NCBI GenBank assembly: GCA_003526375.1
Contig: DPDG01000091.1
Coordinates: forward strand, 1-17,556
Length of the DNA: 17,556 bases
From: Lentisphaeria bacterium
Lineage (GTDB): Bacteria > Verrucomicrobiota > Lentisphaeria > Victivallales > UBA1829
Reading direction: 5' to 3'
Program-made: the position numbers and the translations under genes
Shown: positions 1 through 7,533 of the stretch, in pieces
Numbering within the stretch: the stretch's first letter is position 1
Layout of the letters: each line of letters opens with the position of its first letter
Notes under the pieces: model-generated
What the model was told of the DNA's origin: nothing
What the model saw: only the letters and a program-made list of their open reading frames with translations
Database searches by the model: none

Positions 1-1
1 A

Positions 2-97
2 CGAAAACAGCAGAAAAATTGGAGTTTTATGAAGAATTATATATCACAACTATATGATATTAAACATATAACAAAAGAGGAGCACGGGCTTATCTAA
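2..97 (+). CDS. Possible 3' end of an AT-rich gene entering from the left (partial)
   Basis: Frame 2 is open from the window edge to a TAA at 95-97, giving about 31 codons that end in DIKHITKEEHGLI. The segment is clearly AT-richer than the rest of the window. An internal ATG at 29 has only a weak GGAG four bases upstream, so a C-terminal tail of a longer gene is as likely as a 22-residue peptide. I do not recognise the family. It overlaps the stop of the prepilin fragment on the other strand by 8 bp. It could simply be non-coding. Confidence 0.2.
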   Translation, partial: RKQQKNWSFMKNYISQLYDIKHITKEEHGLI

Positions 98-149
98 TAC
101 TGATGATCGCTATCACGATGAGGAGCTCGATGAGGGTAAAAATTCTTAT
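90..149 (-). pseudogene. Remnant of a type IV prepilin/pseudopilin N-terminus with an ATA in place of the start codon
   Basis: The minus strand reads RIFTLIELLIVIAIISIR and then stops (TAA, 90-92). This is the class III prepilin signature: processing site before F, T-L-I-E with the conserved Glu at mature position 5, and a hydrophobic helix. Everything after the first half of that helix is missing. A Shine-Dalgarno-like GAGGG (159-155) stands 5 nt before codon 147-149, exactly where an ATG is expected, but that codon is ATA. The likely reading is a gene start that lost both its start codon and its body. The frame stays open upstream to 329, but those residues do not resemble a pilin leader. 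The prepilin signature is certain; calling it dead is inference. Confidence 0.55.
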
Positions 150-159
150 TTTTACCCTC
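132..159. repeat. Perfect hairpin, 11-bp stem, 6-nt loop, over the prepilin start
   Basis: GAGGGTAAAAA (132-142) and TTTTTACCCTC (149-159) are exact reverse complements around TTCTTA. In minus-strand RNA one arm carries the GAGGG Shine-Dalgarno and the other carries the FTL codons of the prepilin fragment, so the stem would hide the ribosome binding site. For any plus-strand gene ending at 97 it could also serve as a terminator, although no T-run follows on that strand outside the stem. Confidence 0.6.
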
Positions 160-204
160 GAAGGAAGAACTGATGAACAAGGAACACGGAAGTAAAAAGG
201 AAAA

Positions 205-228
205 AACATTTGAACATTTGAACATTTG
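205..228. repeat. Three tandem copies of AACATTTG
   Basis: The 8-bp unit AACATTTG occurs at 205-212, 213-220 and 221-228 without a mismatch, followed by AATGAA. No gene was found here. It is a short simple repeat in the AT-rich tract upstream of the prepilin remnant. Confidence 0.85.
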
Positions 229-356
229 AATGAAGAAAGGAAAAGTAAAGCGGGGCGCGGATTGACTGCGCCCTGATCTGCTGATACCGGAATGAAACAT
301 CTTTTAAGTTTTCTTTCCAGAAAACTCAATAAATGTGAAAAGCTTTCTCTTTCCAG

Positions 357-523
357 CGTCTCATAACATGCATTATGTGAAGTCGAGAAAAAAGTGCTGT
401 ATGAAAATTATCGAAGAAATAAACTCAAAAAGGACGATTTGAAAAAATCTCAAGGAGGGATATTTTATGAAATCAAAGGGAAAAGGCGGGGAAAAAAGGC
501 AACATAATGCATGTTATGAGACG
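357..523. repeat. 22-bp perfect inverted repeat (357-378 and 502-523) around a 123-bp core
   Basis: Bases 357-378 are the exact reverse complement of 502-523; the centre of the left arm reads CATAACATGCATTATG. The core (379-501) is AT-rich, with few C on the plus strand, and holds a strong Shine-Dalgarno AAGGAGG (452-458) eight nt before an ATG at 467. The reading frame from that ATG runs into the 3' end of the opposing oxidoreductase gene, and its product looks like nothing known. No target-site duplication is visible beside the arms. Candidates are a small non-autonomous element, an invertible segment, or recombinase or regulator sites. No T-run follows an arm, so it does not look like a terminator. 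Confidence 0.6.
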
Positions 524-579
524 TGCCGGGAGGAAGAACCGGAATGCGGATTTGAGTATATTTTCTTCATTTCCGCCAT
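514..579 (-). pseudogene. Possible stump of a third operon gene, cut at the inverted repeat
   Basis: Downstream of the oxidoreductase stop, a strong GGAGG (593-589) stands 9 nt before an ATG at 579. The frame begins MAEMKKIYSNPH and stops after 21 codons at a TAA (514-516) inside the right arm of the inverted repeat. The gap to the upstream gene is only 28 nt, so a further operon gene would fit, and the frame is lost within about three codons of the repeat boundary. That suggests truncation by whatever the repeat belongs to. It is too short to assign to a family and may be chance. Confidence 0.3.
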
Positions 580-607
580 CCTGTTCCGCCTCCTCATGCC
601 ATTCGTC

Positions 608-1546
608 TCATCCCATGCGGGCACGTCGATATTCCAGAGCAAATTGCGTCCCGTCGTATCCCGCGTCATCATGGCGCAGATCCGTCAGGAAAACTTTCCT
701 GCCGTTGTCCCGCCATGAAATACGCGCCGCCATCGCGGCAAATTCAGGTTCCAGAATCTCATTCATGCCGACCGGAGGCACGTCCGTCTTTCCGGAGAAA
801 TACGGCATCACGCGCTCCAGCATCGAACGGTAGATCTGCATATTGTCCACCGCAATCTGATAAACCTTTTTATCCGTCGTAACCGTCGCATGAAACGGAA
901 GCCATGCCGTCTTCCCAACAGTCAGCAGCCCGATTCTGCCGTCACTCCACTCAATGACGATCTGTTTCTGGTTGCTGGAACCGACGTACTGAACCGACTG
1001 AATGCCCCCGCCCATGATTCCGGCAAGCATGGCATAGCCGTGAATGCCGTAATTGTAATCATCGACGCCGATGGAGGAGTATGCGGTATAAACCCTGCCC
1101 CGCTCCGTTTCGGGAATCGCGAGGAACTGCGCCACCTCCTTGCAGTAGCGCATGACGGAACCGCCGGTCACACGGTATCCCTGCTTCATCCAGTCCAGAA
1201 AGAGATTGGCGTCTTTCTGATTCCCCGCAACGGGTTTGTCGATGAAGACGGACTTTCCCGCTTTGACAAAAGGTTCCGCCTGTTCCATGTGCCGGTCCCA
1301 GTTCGTCGTATGGACAATGACGCCATCGACAAGCGGAAGCATCTCCTCAAGACGTTCCACCGCATATGGGATTGAAAACTGTTTGCAGAACCCTTCCGCA
1401 AATCCGGCGGGACGCGTCTCGCCCGAATCCCAAGCGGCGACAACTTCCATATCCACCAGCTTCTCCGCCGCAAGTTCACGGATGATCGGCACCCATGATT
1501 CCGGATGGGAAGTGCAAAGCCCGACAAGTCCAAGTCTGAATGCCAT
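608..1546 (-). CDS. Gfo/Idh/MocA-family NAD(P)-dependent oxidoreductase
   Basis: 312 residues, cytoplasmic, no signal peptide. The N-terminal Rossmann nucleotide-binding segment is GLVGLCTSH (6-14), with an acidic residue at the end of the second strand (D40), which favours NAD. The family's EKP motif appears as DKPVAG (103-108), followed by the alpha/beta C-terminal substrate domain. Members oxidise or reduce a hydroxyl or keto group of sugars, inositols and related compounds; the substrate cannot be read from sequence. An in-frame ATG four codons upstream (1558) exists, but the start at 1546 is preferred because GAGGTG lies just upstream of it. The first gene of the pair ends 8 nt before this start, so the two are translationally linked. 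It is probably expressed from the AraC-controlled promoter at 2658-2685. Confidence 0.88.
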   Translation of the reverse strand: MAFRLGLVGLCTSHPESWVPIIRELAAEKLVDMEVVAAWDSGETRPAGFAEGFCKQFSIPYAVERLEEMLPLVDGVIVHTTNWDRHMEQAEPFVKAGKSVFIDKPVAGNQKDANLFLDWMKQGYRVTGGSVMRYCKEVAQFLAIPETERGRVYTAYSSIGVDDYNYGIHGYAMLAGIMGGGIQSVQYVGSSNQKQIVIEWSDGRIGLLTVGKTAWLPFHATVTTDKKVYQIAVDNMQIYRSMLERVMPYFSGKTDVPPVGMNEILEPEFAAMAARISWRDNGRKVFLTDLRHDDAGYDGTQFALEYRRARMG

Positions 1547-1554
1547 GCCGCACC

Positions 1555-2610
1555 TCATTTCTTATGGTTCATTTCCAGAATGACGCCCAGCGCCTTGTCC
1601 GGATGGTCGATCAGCAGATCCCCCGCATCCGCGACATCTTCAATCGGAATCCTGTGCGTCGTCATCGGGTCCACCAGCAGACGCTTTTCCGCGATCAGGC
1701 GGATCAGCTCCTGTGCGTTCCTCTGCGTCGTGAACTGCACGAACGCGGGCGGATAATCCCTGCCATACTCCCAGTCATGGTCATGATACCCGGCGCCGGT
1801 CCGGGAGGACGCCCGGAAATCGAGATTTCCCGATGTGGCTCCTCCATCCACCGCAAGACGGCACCCGCCGACCAGCACGATCCTGCCCATTTCATGGCCG
1901 TCCGCCGAAATCTTCACGCATTTCTTGATGCTTTCAAGCGCCTTGTCCGCATTGCCTCCGAATGCGAAAAGCGCAAAATCCAGCCCCCAGGGAGAGGCAA
2001 AAAGTTTTGTCGCCTCCACCGCATCCTTCCTGATGAAATCAACCGCATCGGCAATACCGCACTTCTTCGCGGTCGCAATGCGGGAGCGGAAGCCGTCCCA
2101 GCCGATGACTCTTGCCCCGGAAAGACGGTACAGTTGCGCGGCGATGTTGCCGACGATCCCGAGTCCGAGCACCGCACCGTACTCCCCCAGCGCCGGTTCG
2201 GTCCGCCGGACCGCCTGAAGCGAGGTCGCGGCAAGAGAGAGATAGGCAGCCTGTTCATACGTCACGCTGTCCGGGATCGGCACCACGAGATTAACCGGCA
2301 CACACGCATAGTTCGAATGCAGAGCCATGCCCGCTCCCATGGCGGCGACGCGCATTCCGACTTTCAACCCTTTGACATCCCCCCTGACTTTAATGATTTC
2401 ACCCGCATTGGAGTAACCGAATCTGATCGCCTCCGCTTTCTCATCCGGATTCTCACGGCGCTTTTTTGCCGCCGCCATCTCGGTTCCGGGGCTGATCAGG
2501 GAGGCATGAACCTTAACCAAAACCTCATGTTCCTTCAGTTCCGGGATTTCTTCCTTGACGCACCGCAGCGTTCCATCGCCGGCAATGACCGCCGTCATTC
2601 TTTTTTTCAT
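1555..2610 (-). CDS. Medium-chain (MDR/zinc-type) alcohol dehydrogenase family protein, probably without catalytic zinc
   Basis: 351 residues. The N-terminal GroES-like domain carries LISPGTE (38-44) and GYSNAG (65-70), both typical of the dehydrogenases that accompany or are fused to Gfo/Idh proteins in bi-domain oxidoreductases. The nucleotide-binding motif is GLGIVGN (149-155), with W-D at 171-172 ending the next strand, which favours NAD. The usual Cys/His catalytic zinc ligands are not evident: the stretch around 91-101 reads MGAGMALHSNY. It is therefore probably a zinc-independent member. The start at 2610 has AAGGA 12 nt upstream, slightly far; ATG 2598 is an alternative. It is the first gene of the operon, 47 nt from the -10 box, and is likely a dehydrogenase acting on a sugar or sugar acid together with the downstream Gfo/Idh protein. 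Confidence 0.82.
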   Translation of the reverse strand: MKKRMTAVIAGDGTLRCVKEEIPELKEHEVLVKVHASLISPGTEMAAAKKRRENPDEKAEAIRFGYSNAGEIIKVRGDVKGLKVGMRVAAMGAGMALHSNYACVPVNLVVPIPDSVTYEQAAYLSLAATSLQAVRRTEPALGEYGAVLGLGIVGNIAAQLYRLSGARVIGWDGFRSRIATAKKCGIADAVDFIRKDAVEATKLFASPWGLDFALFAFGGNADKALESIKKCVKISADGHEMGRIVLVGGCRLAVDGGATSGNLDFRASSRTGAGYHDHDWEYGRDYPPAFVQFTTQRNAQELIRLIAEKRLLVDPMTTHRIPIEDVADAGDLLIDHPDKALGVILEMNHKK

Positions 2611-2657
2611 GGTTTTCCATCGTCCTTATTTCATTGCAGATTTTGTTACCGGTATAG

Positions 2658-2685
2658 ATTATAGTCTTTTTTTGCGTTTTGTAAA
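2658..2685 (-). promoter_or_regulatory. Sigma-70-type promoter of the dehydrogenase/oxidoreductase operon
   Basis: On the minus strand a TTTACA -35 box (2685-2680) and a perfect TATAAT -10 box (2663-2658) are separated by 16 bp. The paired 11-bp sites at 2687-2718 end one base upstream of the -35 box, the position of a class II activator. Confidence 0.7.
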
Positions 2686-2686
2686 T

Positions 2687-2718
2687 AACAATTTGGAGAA
2701 AAAATTTAACAGTTTGGA
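2687..2718. promoter_or_regulatory. Tandem AraC-type half-sites AACAATTTGGA and AACAGTTTGGA, 21 bp apart
   Basis: AACAATTTGGA (2687-2697) and AACAGTTTGGA (2708-2718) differ at one position and repeat with a 21-bp period, two helical turns, as expected for two subunits of an AraC-family dimer on one face of DNA. They lie between the divergent promoters of the AraC gene and the dehydrogenase operon. The same layout recurs at 7534-7565. Confidence 0.7.
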
Positions 2719-2748
2719 CAATTTCACTTTTTTCAGCCCGAATGTCAT

Positions 2749-2776
2749 TTGTCATTTCCTTTTCCCCGGTTATAGT
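2749..2776 (+). promoter_or_regulatory. Promoter of the AraC-family regulator gene
   Basis: TTGTCA (2749-2754) and TATAGT (2771-2776) with a 16-bp spacer. Transcription would begin near 2783, about 19 nt before the ATG at 2802. This places the upstream in-frame ATG at 2742 outside the transcript and supports the later start. Confidence 0.6.
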
Positions 2777-2801
2777 AACGGAAAACCAGGGAGACCATAC
2801 G

Positions 2802-3587
2802 ATGGACAAAAAAAGCTTTCCCACGGAGTTTCCGGAACTGCTCTATTTCGGCAAGGGAAACACAATGGCGTCCACTCCTCATTTTCACTCTTTCTACCAG
2901 TTGGAAATCTGCATCGACGGAGAATTTCACGGTAAAAGCAAAGAAAAAAGCATCCGCCTGCTTCCGGGCAATTACTGGCTGATCCCGCCTGAAACACTGC
3001 ACCATTTCGTCTCATACAAAAGAACGGCGGAATACTATACGCTGAAATTCAATTTCAGTCCGGCGATCCCGGAGACCGAATTGCATGACGATGTCACCAA
3101 ATATCATCTGGAAGCAATCAGGCGGATCATCTGCAATGAAAGCGCCCCGTCGGCATTTTCCGATGCAGGCAAGGAGATCATTGAATCCCATCTTTATGCC
3201 TTTCTGCATCATATCGCCTCTCAGGTGAACCAGCCGAGGAAAGACGAGTCGGACTTCATCATGCGCCTCAAGGAAGAAATCTGCTGCCACGGCTACCGGA
3301 TGAATGTCAGCGAACTGGTGCAGTTCTGCCGCTGCACCCGTTCCCAGTTCAAATACCGGTTCAAAAAAGAGTCGCATTGGAAAGGCTCAATCAAAAAATT
3401 CATAGACCATGTCCTGTTCGAAGTCGCTCAGAATCACCTGAAATACTCTGGAATGAGCCTGAGCAGAATCGCCGAAGTCATGCACTTCCCGAATCTTTCC
3501 CTGTTTTCGCGCTTCATCAGAAACCAGTCGGGATACCCGCCCAGCGAATACAGGAAAATACTCAGAGAGAATCAGGACGCGAAATAA
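2802..3587 (+). CDS. AraC-family transcriptional regulator with N-terminal cupin sensor
   Basis: 261 residues. The N-terminal half is a cupin-like ligand pocket: HFH at 27-29 and the IPPETLHHF stretch (61-69) are typical of sugar-responsive AraC regulators. The C-terminal region (about 155-255) has two helix-turn-helix motifs, NVSELVQFCRCTRSQFKYRF (168-187) and SLSRIAEVMHFPNLSLFSRF (219-238), ending with PPSEYRK, the usual AraC family tail. The ATG at 2802 has AGGGAG (2788-2793) 8 nt upstream and its own promoter; an earlier in-frame ATG (2742) lies upstream of that promoter. It is divergent from the dehydrogenase operon and convergent, 3 bp away, with the amidohydrolase gene. Matching site pairs before both operons make it the probable activator of the whole cluster in response to a sugar. 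Confidence 0.9.
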   Translation: MDKKSFPTEFPELLYFGKGNTMASTPHFHSFYQLEICIDGEFHGKSKEKSIRLLPGNYWLIPPETLHHFVSYKRTAEYYTLKFNFSPAIPETELHDDVTKYHLEAIRRIICNESAPSAFSDAGKEIIESHLYAFLHHIASQVNQPRKDESDFIMRLKEEICCHGYRMNVSELVQFCRCTRSQFKYRFKKESHWKGSIKKFIDHVLFEVAQNHLKYSGMSLSRIAEVMHFPNLSLFSRFIRNQSGYPPSEYRKILRENQDAK

Positions 3588-3590
3588 AAT

Positions 3591-5111
3591 TCACCGGAAC
3601 TGCGTGCAGGTTGCCTCACGGACTTCGCCGAGATCACGGAAAGGAAATTCACTGCCCCAGACCAGTCCCGGAGCCGGGTTCATCTCCATGAACCGTTTCA
3701 GCTTTCCTCCGAAATCCGTCAGCGGAGTCAATACCCAGCGGCAGTCCTCCCTGCGCGGCAAGTTTTCCGGCGGCATTTTTCCCTGAAAGACATAGGCATT
3801 CACCGGCGCCGTATTCATAAATTCTCCGATCTCGGAATCCTCCACCGGACACAGCTTCAAAGAAGGGTGGAAGAAGCGCGGTTCCCCGAAACCGCAGTTC
3901 ACCCAGAGCGGCATCTCCCGTTCCGCGCACCGTTTGAAGAATTCAGTGTAACGGGGACTGCCAAGCTCCCAGCAATGAAACGCAGGAGAAACCCAGACGC
4001 CGGAAAAACCGCCGGACGCCGCCTGATCCAGTACCGCAATCCAGTTGTGAGCGTCCGGATTGACTACGGCAAGGGGCCTGATCCGTTGCAGCCCGGAACA
4101 GCGGGCAAGAAACTCCCCGTTGGATTCGGGCAGATCAATGTGGAAAATACTGTCCAGTTCCGCCGTATAAGCCGCTCTGATCCCATGTTCCGCCAGCAGC
4201 CGTTCCAGTTCTTCCGGCGGGATGGAACGCCGCCGGTCAAAAGGATACTTCCCGCAAAAACAGTAATGATCCTCATCCTCTCCTGCGGGAACGGACAGGT
4301 TCCGGGGGGCGATTTCACTCCATGGAGCAGGTTCCGGAATATGGAAGATTTTCATGGCGTTCCGATACAGCACCAGGTCACGGTCGGCAGGTGACAGAGA
4401 GCTCTCCATGATTTTCCATATCTGAGGAGTGAAAGCTCTGCCCGGCGCGTCGGAACCGTAGAGCAGACGTTCCGGCGGACAGCTCCGCAGAATTCCGTCC
4501 ACCATTCCCCTGTCGGGATTGCTCCCGCCGGTTTCCCAGTACACATTCGGAGAACAATATTTCAACATGCCGGACGACTCCCGCCAGTTTCCTCCGCTGT
4601 GCCCGGCGATCATGACACACTCCGGAACGGTGCGGGAGAGCCACGCAAATTCCATCATGTCGATCTCCCCCGGCAGATTGCCGCCGGTCCGGTTGAACAC
4701 ATGCAGCAGAACCGGAAGCTTCAGCTCGGCGGCACGCCGCAGCACCGCCACGGTCTCCTCCAACCCTCCATGCGGATTCTTCAGGCTGATCCAGAGTTTG
4801 ACTCCGACTGCTCCGTTTTCGACTCCGCGCTCCAGCTCCTGCTTCCAGTCCGGATTCTGCGGATTCAGGTAAACCAGAAAGTAAAGCCGCCCCGGATTGC
4901 GCCGCGCCTGTTCCGCGGCATAGGAATTCGCCTCGCGCAAATGCCGTGAGGAGGGATACGCGCCACCGCCGCAGGAGGGCTCGGCAATCACATGGGATGC
5001 GATACATGCGCCGATCCCGCAACGCATGGCGTCCCGGATGATCTTTCCACCGATATCGGGGTCATCCGTTGCGGAATCCAGATGCAGATGGATATGGGAA
5101 TCAATGATCAT
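3591..5111 (-). CDS. Two-domain amidohydrolase-superfamily (Amidohydro_2-like) protein, second domain degenerate
   Basis: 506 residues, about twice the length of a single-domain member. The N-terminal domain (about 1-260) has a full-looking metal site: HIH (6-8), H137 in LLHVF, H171 in AGHSGG and D221 in YGSDAPG. The C-terminal domain (about 280-506) has the same architecture but the first ligand motif is replaced (YCFCGKYPF, 283-291) and the final Asp becomes Glu (WGSEFPF, near 490), so it is probably non-catalytic. The related Amidohydro_2 family includes sugar lactonases and decarboxylases; a lactonase would fit beside sugar dehydrogenases, but this is inference. Its ATG lies inside the end of the glycoside hydrolase gene (11-nt overlap), with GAGGAAG just upstream, so the two are co-translated. 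Confidence 0.8.
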   Translation of the reverse strand: MIIDSHIHLHLDSATDDPDIGGKIIRDAMRCGIGACIASHVIAEPSCGGGAYPSSRHLREANSYAAEQARRNPGRLYFLVYLNPQNPDWKQELERGVENGAVGVKLWISLKNPHGGLEETVAVLRRAAELKLPVLLHVFNRTGGNLPGEIDMMEFAWLSRTVPECVMIAGHSGGNWRESSGMLKYCSPNVYWETGGSNPDRGMVDGILRSCPPERLLYGSDAPGRAFTPQIWKIMESSLSPADRDLVLYRNAMKIFHIPEPAPWSEIAPRNLSVPAGEDEDHYCFCGKYPFDRRRSIPPEELERLLAEHGIRAAYTAELDSIFHIDLPESNGEFLARCSGLQRIRPLAVVNPDAHNWIAVLDQAASGGFSGVWVSPAFHCWELGSPRYTEFFKRCAEREMPLWVNCGFGEPRFFHPSLKLCPVEDSEIGEFMNTAPVNAYVFQGKMPPENLPRREDCRWVLTPLTDFGGKLKRFMEMNPAPGLVWGSEFPFRDLGEVREATCTQFR

Positions 5112-7464
5112 GGGCTTCCTCGTCCGTCAAGACGCACTTGACCGCACACGGAAAACCGTAAGGATGCTGAAGCGGCAGCGTCTTCATAAACTCCAGCGGA
5201 GCACGGGAACGCTTCAGGCATCCTGCGGAAACGTCTTCATAACCGATGCACCAGAGCTCCACAGCCCCGGACGCTGTCTTCCGTGAAAACTCCAGATCGA
5301 AAGACGTTCTTCCGCCGGCAGGGACGGGGAAAGTGAAATACCGTTCCTGCTTCCGGAAAAATGTCTCCGGGTTCTTTCTCTCGCCATAGCCCGTCTTGCC
5401 GGAACAGATCTCCGTGACGGGAAGCGCAAAGGACGAAGTGGGGACATTCCCGTAGTAACGGGAGGAATACGCTTTGAAACGGAGCTCCCCGGCATCCGCT
5501 CCGCGGATTCTCATGCAGACACGCAGATCATGCATGCGGTAAGGCGCCACGATATCGAAAAATAGAGACGTTCCGCCGGGCTCAAACGAGATCTTTTCAA
5601 ATTTCAGTTCGGGAATCCGGTGCAGTTCCGCCACCATCGGCTGCACGTTCGCGGAAACAGTTTCCGATGCGGGAAAACGATATTCATACCGCGTCCCGCT
5701 TTTCACAGCCTGGAACGGCAGGGCAAACGGCAGCCTGATCTTTTTCCGTGAAACGATCACGCACTTCACCTCCTCCGGCAGCAGGACAATTTCACGTTCA
5801 AGCATTCGGAAATCGGGGTAGAACTGGACAACATGTTCAAAGGATTCCGGCAGACGGTATTTCTGAGGCATCGGTGCAGGGTTCCGCAGGACGCACCACG
5901 ACTCATGCTCTCCGGGCTGAAGAAAGCCGTAGACTTCGCCCAGTCCCGGATTTCCGCCGAACATACAGCCGTTTTTCACAAAAAGATGCGGCGCGCAGTC
6001 CCGGGCAAAACGCATGGCGTGCTTCATGGTTTCCGCCTGATACGGGGTCAGGCTCTCCGGCTGGACGGTCCAGGTGAAATAGGTGCTTCCACGCAGGAGG
6101 CAGAGCATCAGATTGTCCGTCCATGTGGACTCCGTATCATCAAAAGCATTGCGAATCGAGTTCGGAAACTCATGGTTGTCAAAGCTGGAAAGCGGAATCA
6201 TGGAATGATCGCGCCGCAGATGATTGTAATACATCATATCACGGTGCGTCGCCGCGGAGGCACGCTGGTGAAGCGCCGGCAGGCTGGCGTATTCGGAATC
6301 GCCGGACTGACTCAGGAAGACATGCTGGACATGGCGCAGCCACCACGGGGACGGCCACCAGCCGTTGCGGACAAGAAGATTCGGATTCACGCGCCGGACC
6401 GCATCCATGATCCGGTTCATCGCATTGATCGAACCTTCACGGACATGATCCTGCGTCGGGTATTTCTCCTTGAACTCCGGTGACACCGCGCAATCGTTGT
6501 CCCAGTCGATTTTCAGGTGCAGACAGTGCCGCGCAAGTTCGCAGAATCTTTCCGTCAGTCTCCGTTCCAGTTTCCGGTCAAGCAGCACTCCGTAATTGTC
6601 TCCGCAATAAGCAGAACTGAAACCTTCCCCTACGGCAATTCCGTTTTCACGGAGAAAAACGGGATCGATCCCCATGGGTCCGTTATGCGAAACCCACAGG
6701 CTCAGATTCGGGTATTTCTCAAATTCAAGCCCCGGCTTCGGTTCAAAAAAACTTTTCCGGTTCTGCCATCCTGCGTCAAAAGTGAAAGCGTCCGGCTGAA
6801 ACCCCAGCTTGTGCCAGGCGCCGATGAAACTTTTCATCGCCTCTCCGGTCACGGCATACTCGTAATTGCCGAGATACGGGTCGGACCAGAAGGAACAGAA
6901 GGCGAAAAACGGCTTCAAAGGCATGGGCGCCCGTATGCTTTCAATATATTCGGCAAAGTCTTTTTCCGGTTCCTCCGAAACGCAGAATACAGCCTCAATA
7001 CTCTCCAGGCGATCCCCGTTCCAGACCGGATGATGCCGCAGGGAGTACGTCGTGGAAGCGGAATCCTGCGATTCGATCCGGGCAAATCCCGCCTGATGTG
7101 CAAGCCCGGTGAAAATTTTCTTCCCGATCAGGGGATATCCACAGCCGGGAATCACGCCTCCCCCTTCCTCCCCGGCACCCTCGCGCTTGACCTGCCCCCC
7201 GGTGTCAAGATACCCGCACAGCCTCATCGCCGGATCGGGCACCGTCTGACGGTCCATTTCCACGTAATCAGGCGCAGGCAGGGGGCGCTTTGCCCTGACC
7301 TCAAGATGTTTGCGCCAAATCCTGCCTTGTTTTTCAAGACGGATTTCCATGCACAGATCATCGTTTTCAAAATGATCTGCTTCCGCGACATATTTTCTTC
7401 CTCCGATCACCACACATACCGCGGGCCAATGCAGGGGAATGCCATCCAAATCTCTCGTATCCAT
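5101..7464 (-). CDS. Glycoside hydrolase of the alpha-galactosidase superfamily (clan GH-D, GH36-like), intracellular
   Basis: 787 residues, no signal peptide. An N-terminal beta-rich region precedes a catalytic TIM barrel (about 185-500) and a C-terminal beta domain. FTFDAGWQ (227-234) matches the barrel motif of GH-D enzymes. HLKIDWDND (316-324) carries the probable nucleophile D320, and LSQSGDSEY (384-392) the probable acid/base D389. Retaining cleavage of an alpha-linked galactoside-type sugar is the usual chemistry, but the sequence around these motifs is unusual for characterised GH36 and the substrate is unknown. AAGGGA stands 9 nt before the ATG. It is the first gene of an operon with the amidohydrolase, from the promoter at 7504-7532. 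Absence of a leader implies it acts on imported oligosaccharide. Confidence 0.78.
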   Translation of the reverse strand: MDTRDLDGIPLHWPAVCVVIGGRKYVAEADHFENDDLCMEIRLEKQGRIWRKHLEVRAKRPLPAPDYVEMDRQTVPDPAMRLCGYLDTGGQVKREGAGEEGGGVIPGCGYPLIGKKIFTGLAHQAGFARIESQDSASTTYSLRHHPVWNGDRLESIEAVFCVSEEPEKDFAEYIESIRAPMPLKPFFAFCSFWSDPYLGNYEYAVTGEAMKSFIGAWHKLGFQPDAFTFDAGWQNRKSFFEPKPGLEFEKYPNLSLWVSHNGPMGIDPVFLRENGIAVGEGFSSAYCGDNYGVLLDRKLERRLTERFCELARHCLHLKIDWDNDCAVSPEFKEKYPTQDHVREGSINAMNRIMDAVRRVNPNLLVRNGWWPSPWWLRHVQHVFLSQSGDSEYASLPALHQRASAATHRDMMYYNHLRRDHSMIPLSSFDNHEFPNSIRNAFDDTESTWTDNLMLCLLRGSTYFTWTVQPESLTPYQAETMKHAMRFARDCAPHLFVKNGCMFGGNPGLGEVYGFLQPGEHESWCVLRNPAPMPQKYRLPESFEHVVQFYPDFRMLEREIVLLPEEVKCVIVSRKKIRLPFALPFQAVKSGTRYEYRFPASETVSANVQPMVAELHRIPELKFEKISFEPGGTSLFFDIVAPYRMHDLRVCMRIRGADAGELRFKAYSSRYYGNVPTSSFALPVTEICSGKTGYGERKNPETFFRKQERYFTFPVPAGGRTSFDLEFSRKTASGAVELWCIGYEDVSAGCLKRSRAPLEFMKTLPLQHPYGFPCAVKCVLTDEEAHDH

Positions 7465-7503
7465 ATTTCAGGTTCCCTTTCGCTGTTATGAAATTCTCAC
7501 GGG

Positions 7504-7532
7504 ACTATATCTTGTTTTTATGGATTTGTAAA
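7504..7532 (-). promoter_or_regulatory. Promoter of the glycoside hydrolase/amidohydrolase operon
   Basis: TTTACA (7532-7527), 17-bp spacer, TATAGT (7509-7504) on the minus strand, 39 nt upstream of the ATG. The stretch TATTTACAAA around the -35 box is identical to that of the promoter at 2658-2685. Confidence 0.68.
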
Positions 7533-7533
7533 T

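Noticed and set aside
467..718. Plus-strand reading frame of 83 codons after a strong Shine-Dalgarno
   Set aside because: The ribosome site is good, but the frame runs through the inverted repeat and 111 bp into the opposing oxidoreductase gene, and its product has no recognisable features. It is kept only as part of the inverted-repeat observation.
1540..2664. Long plus-strand frame (374 codons) opposite the MDR dehydrogenase
   Set aside because: Composition rich in Arg, Pro and His with no domain, and fully antisense to a gene with clear family motifs, a promoter and a ribosome site.
2742..2801. Earlier start of the AraC gene at 2742
   Set aside because: It lies upstream of the TTGTCA/TATAGT promoter and lacks a ribosome site, while 2802 has AGGGAG at good spacing.
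6517..7491. 324-codon plus-strand frame opposite the glycoside hydrolase
   Set aside because: Antisense shadow; extends across the hydrolase start, with no domain features or suitable ribosome site.
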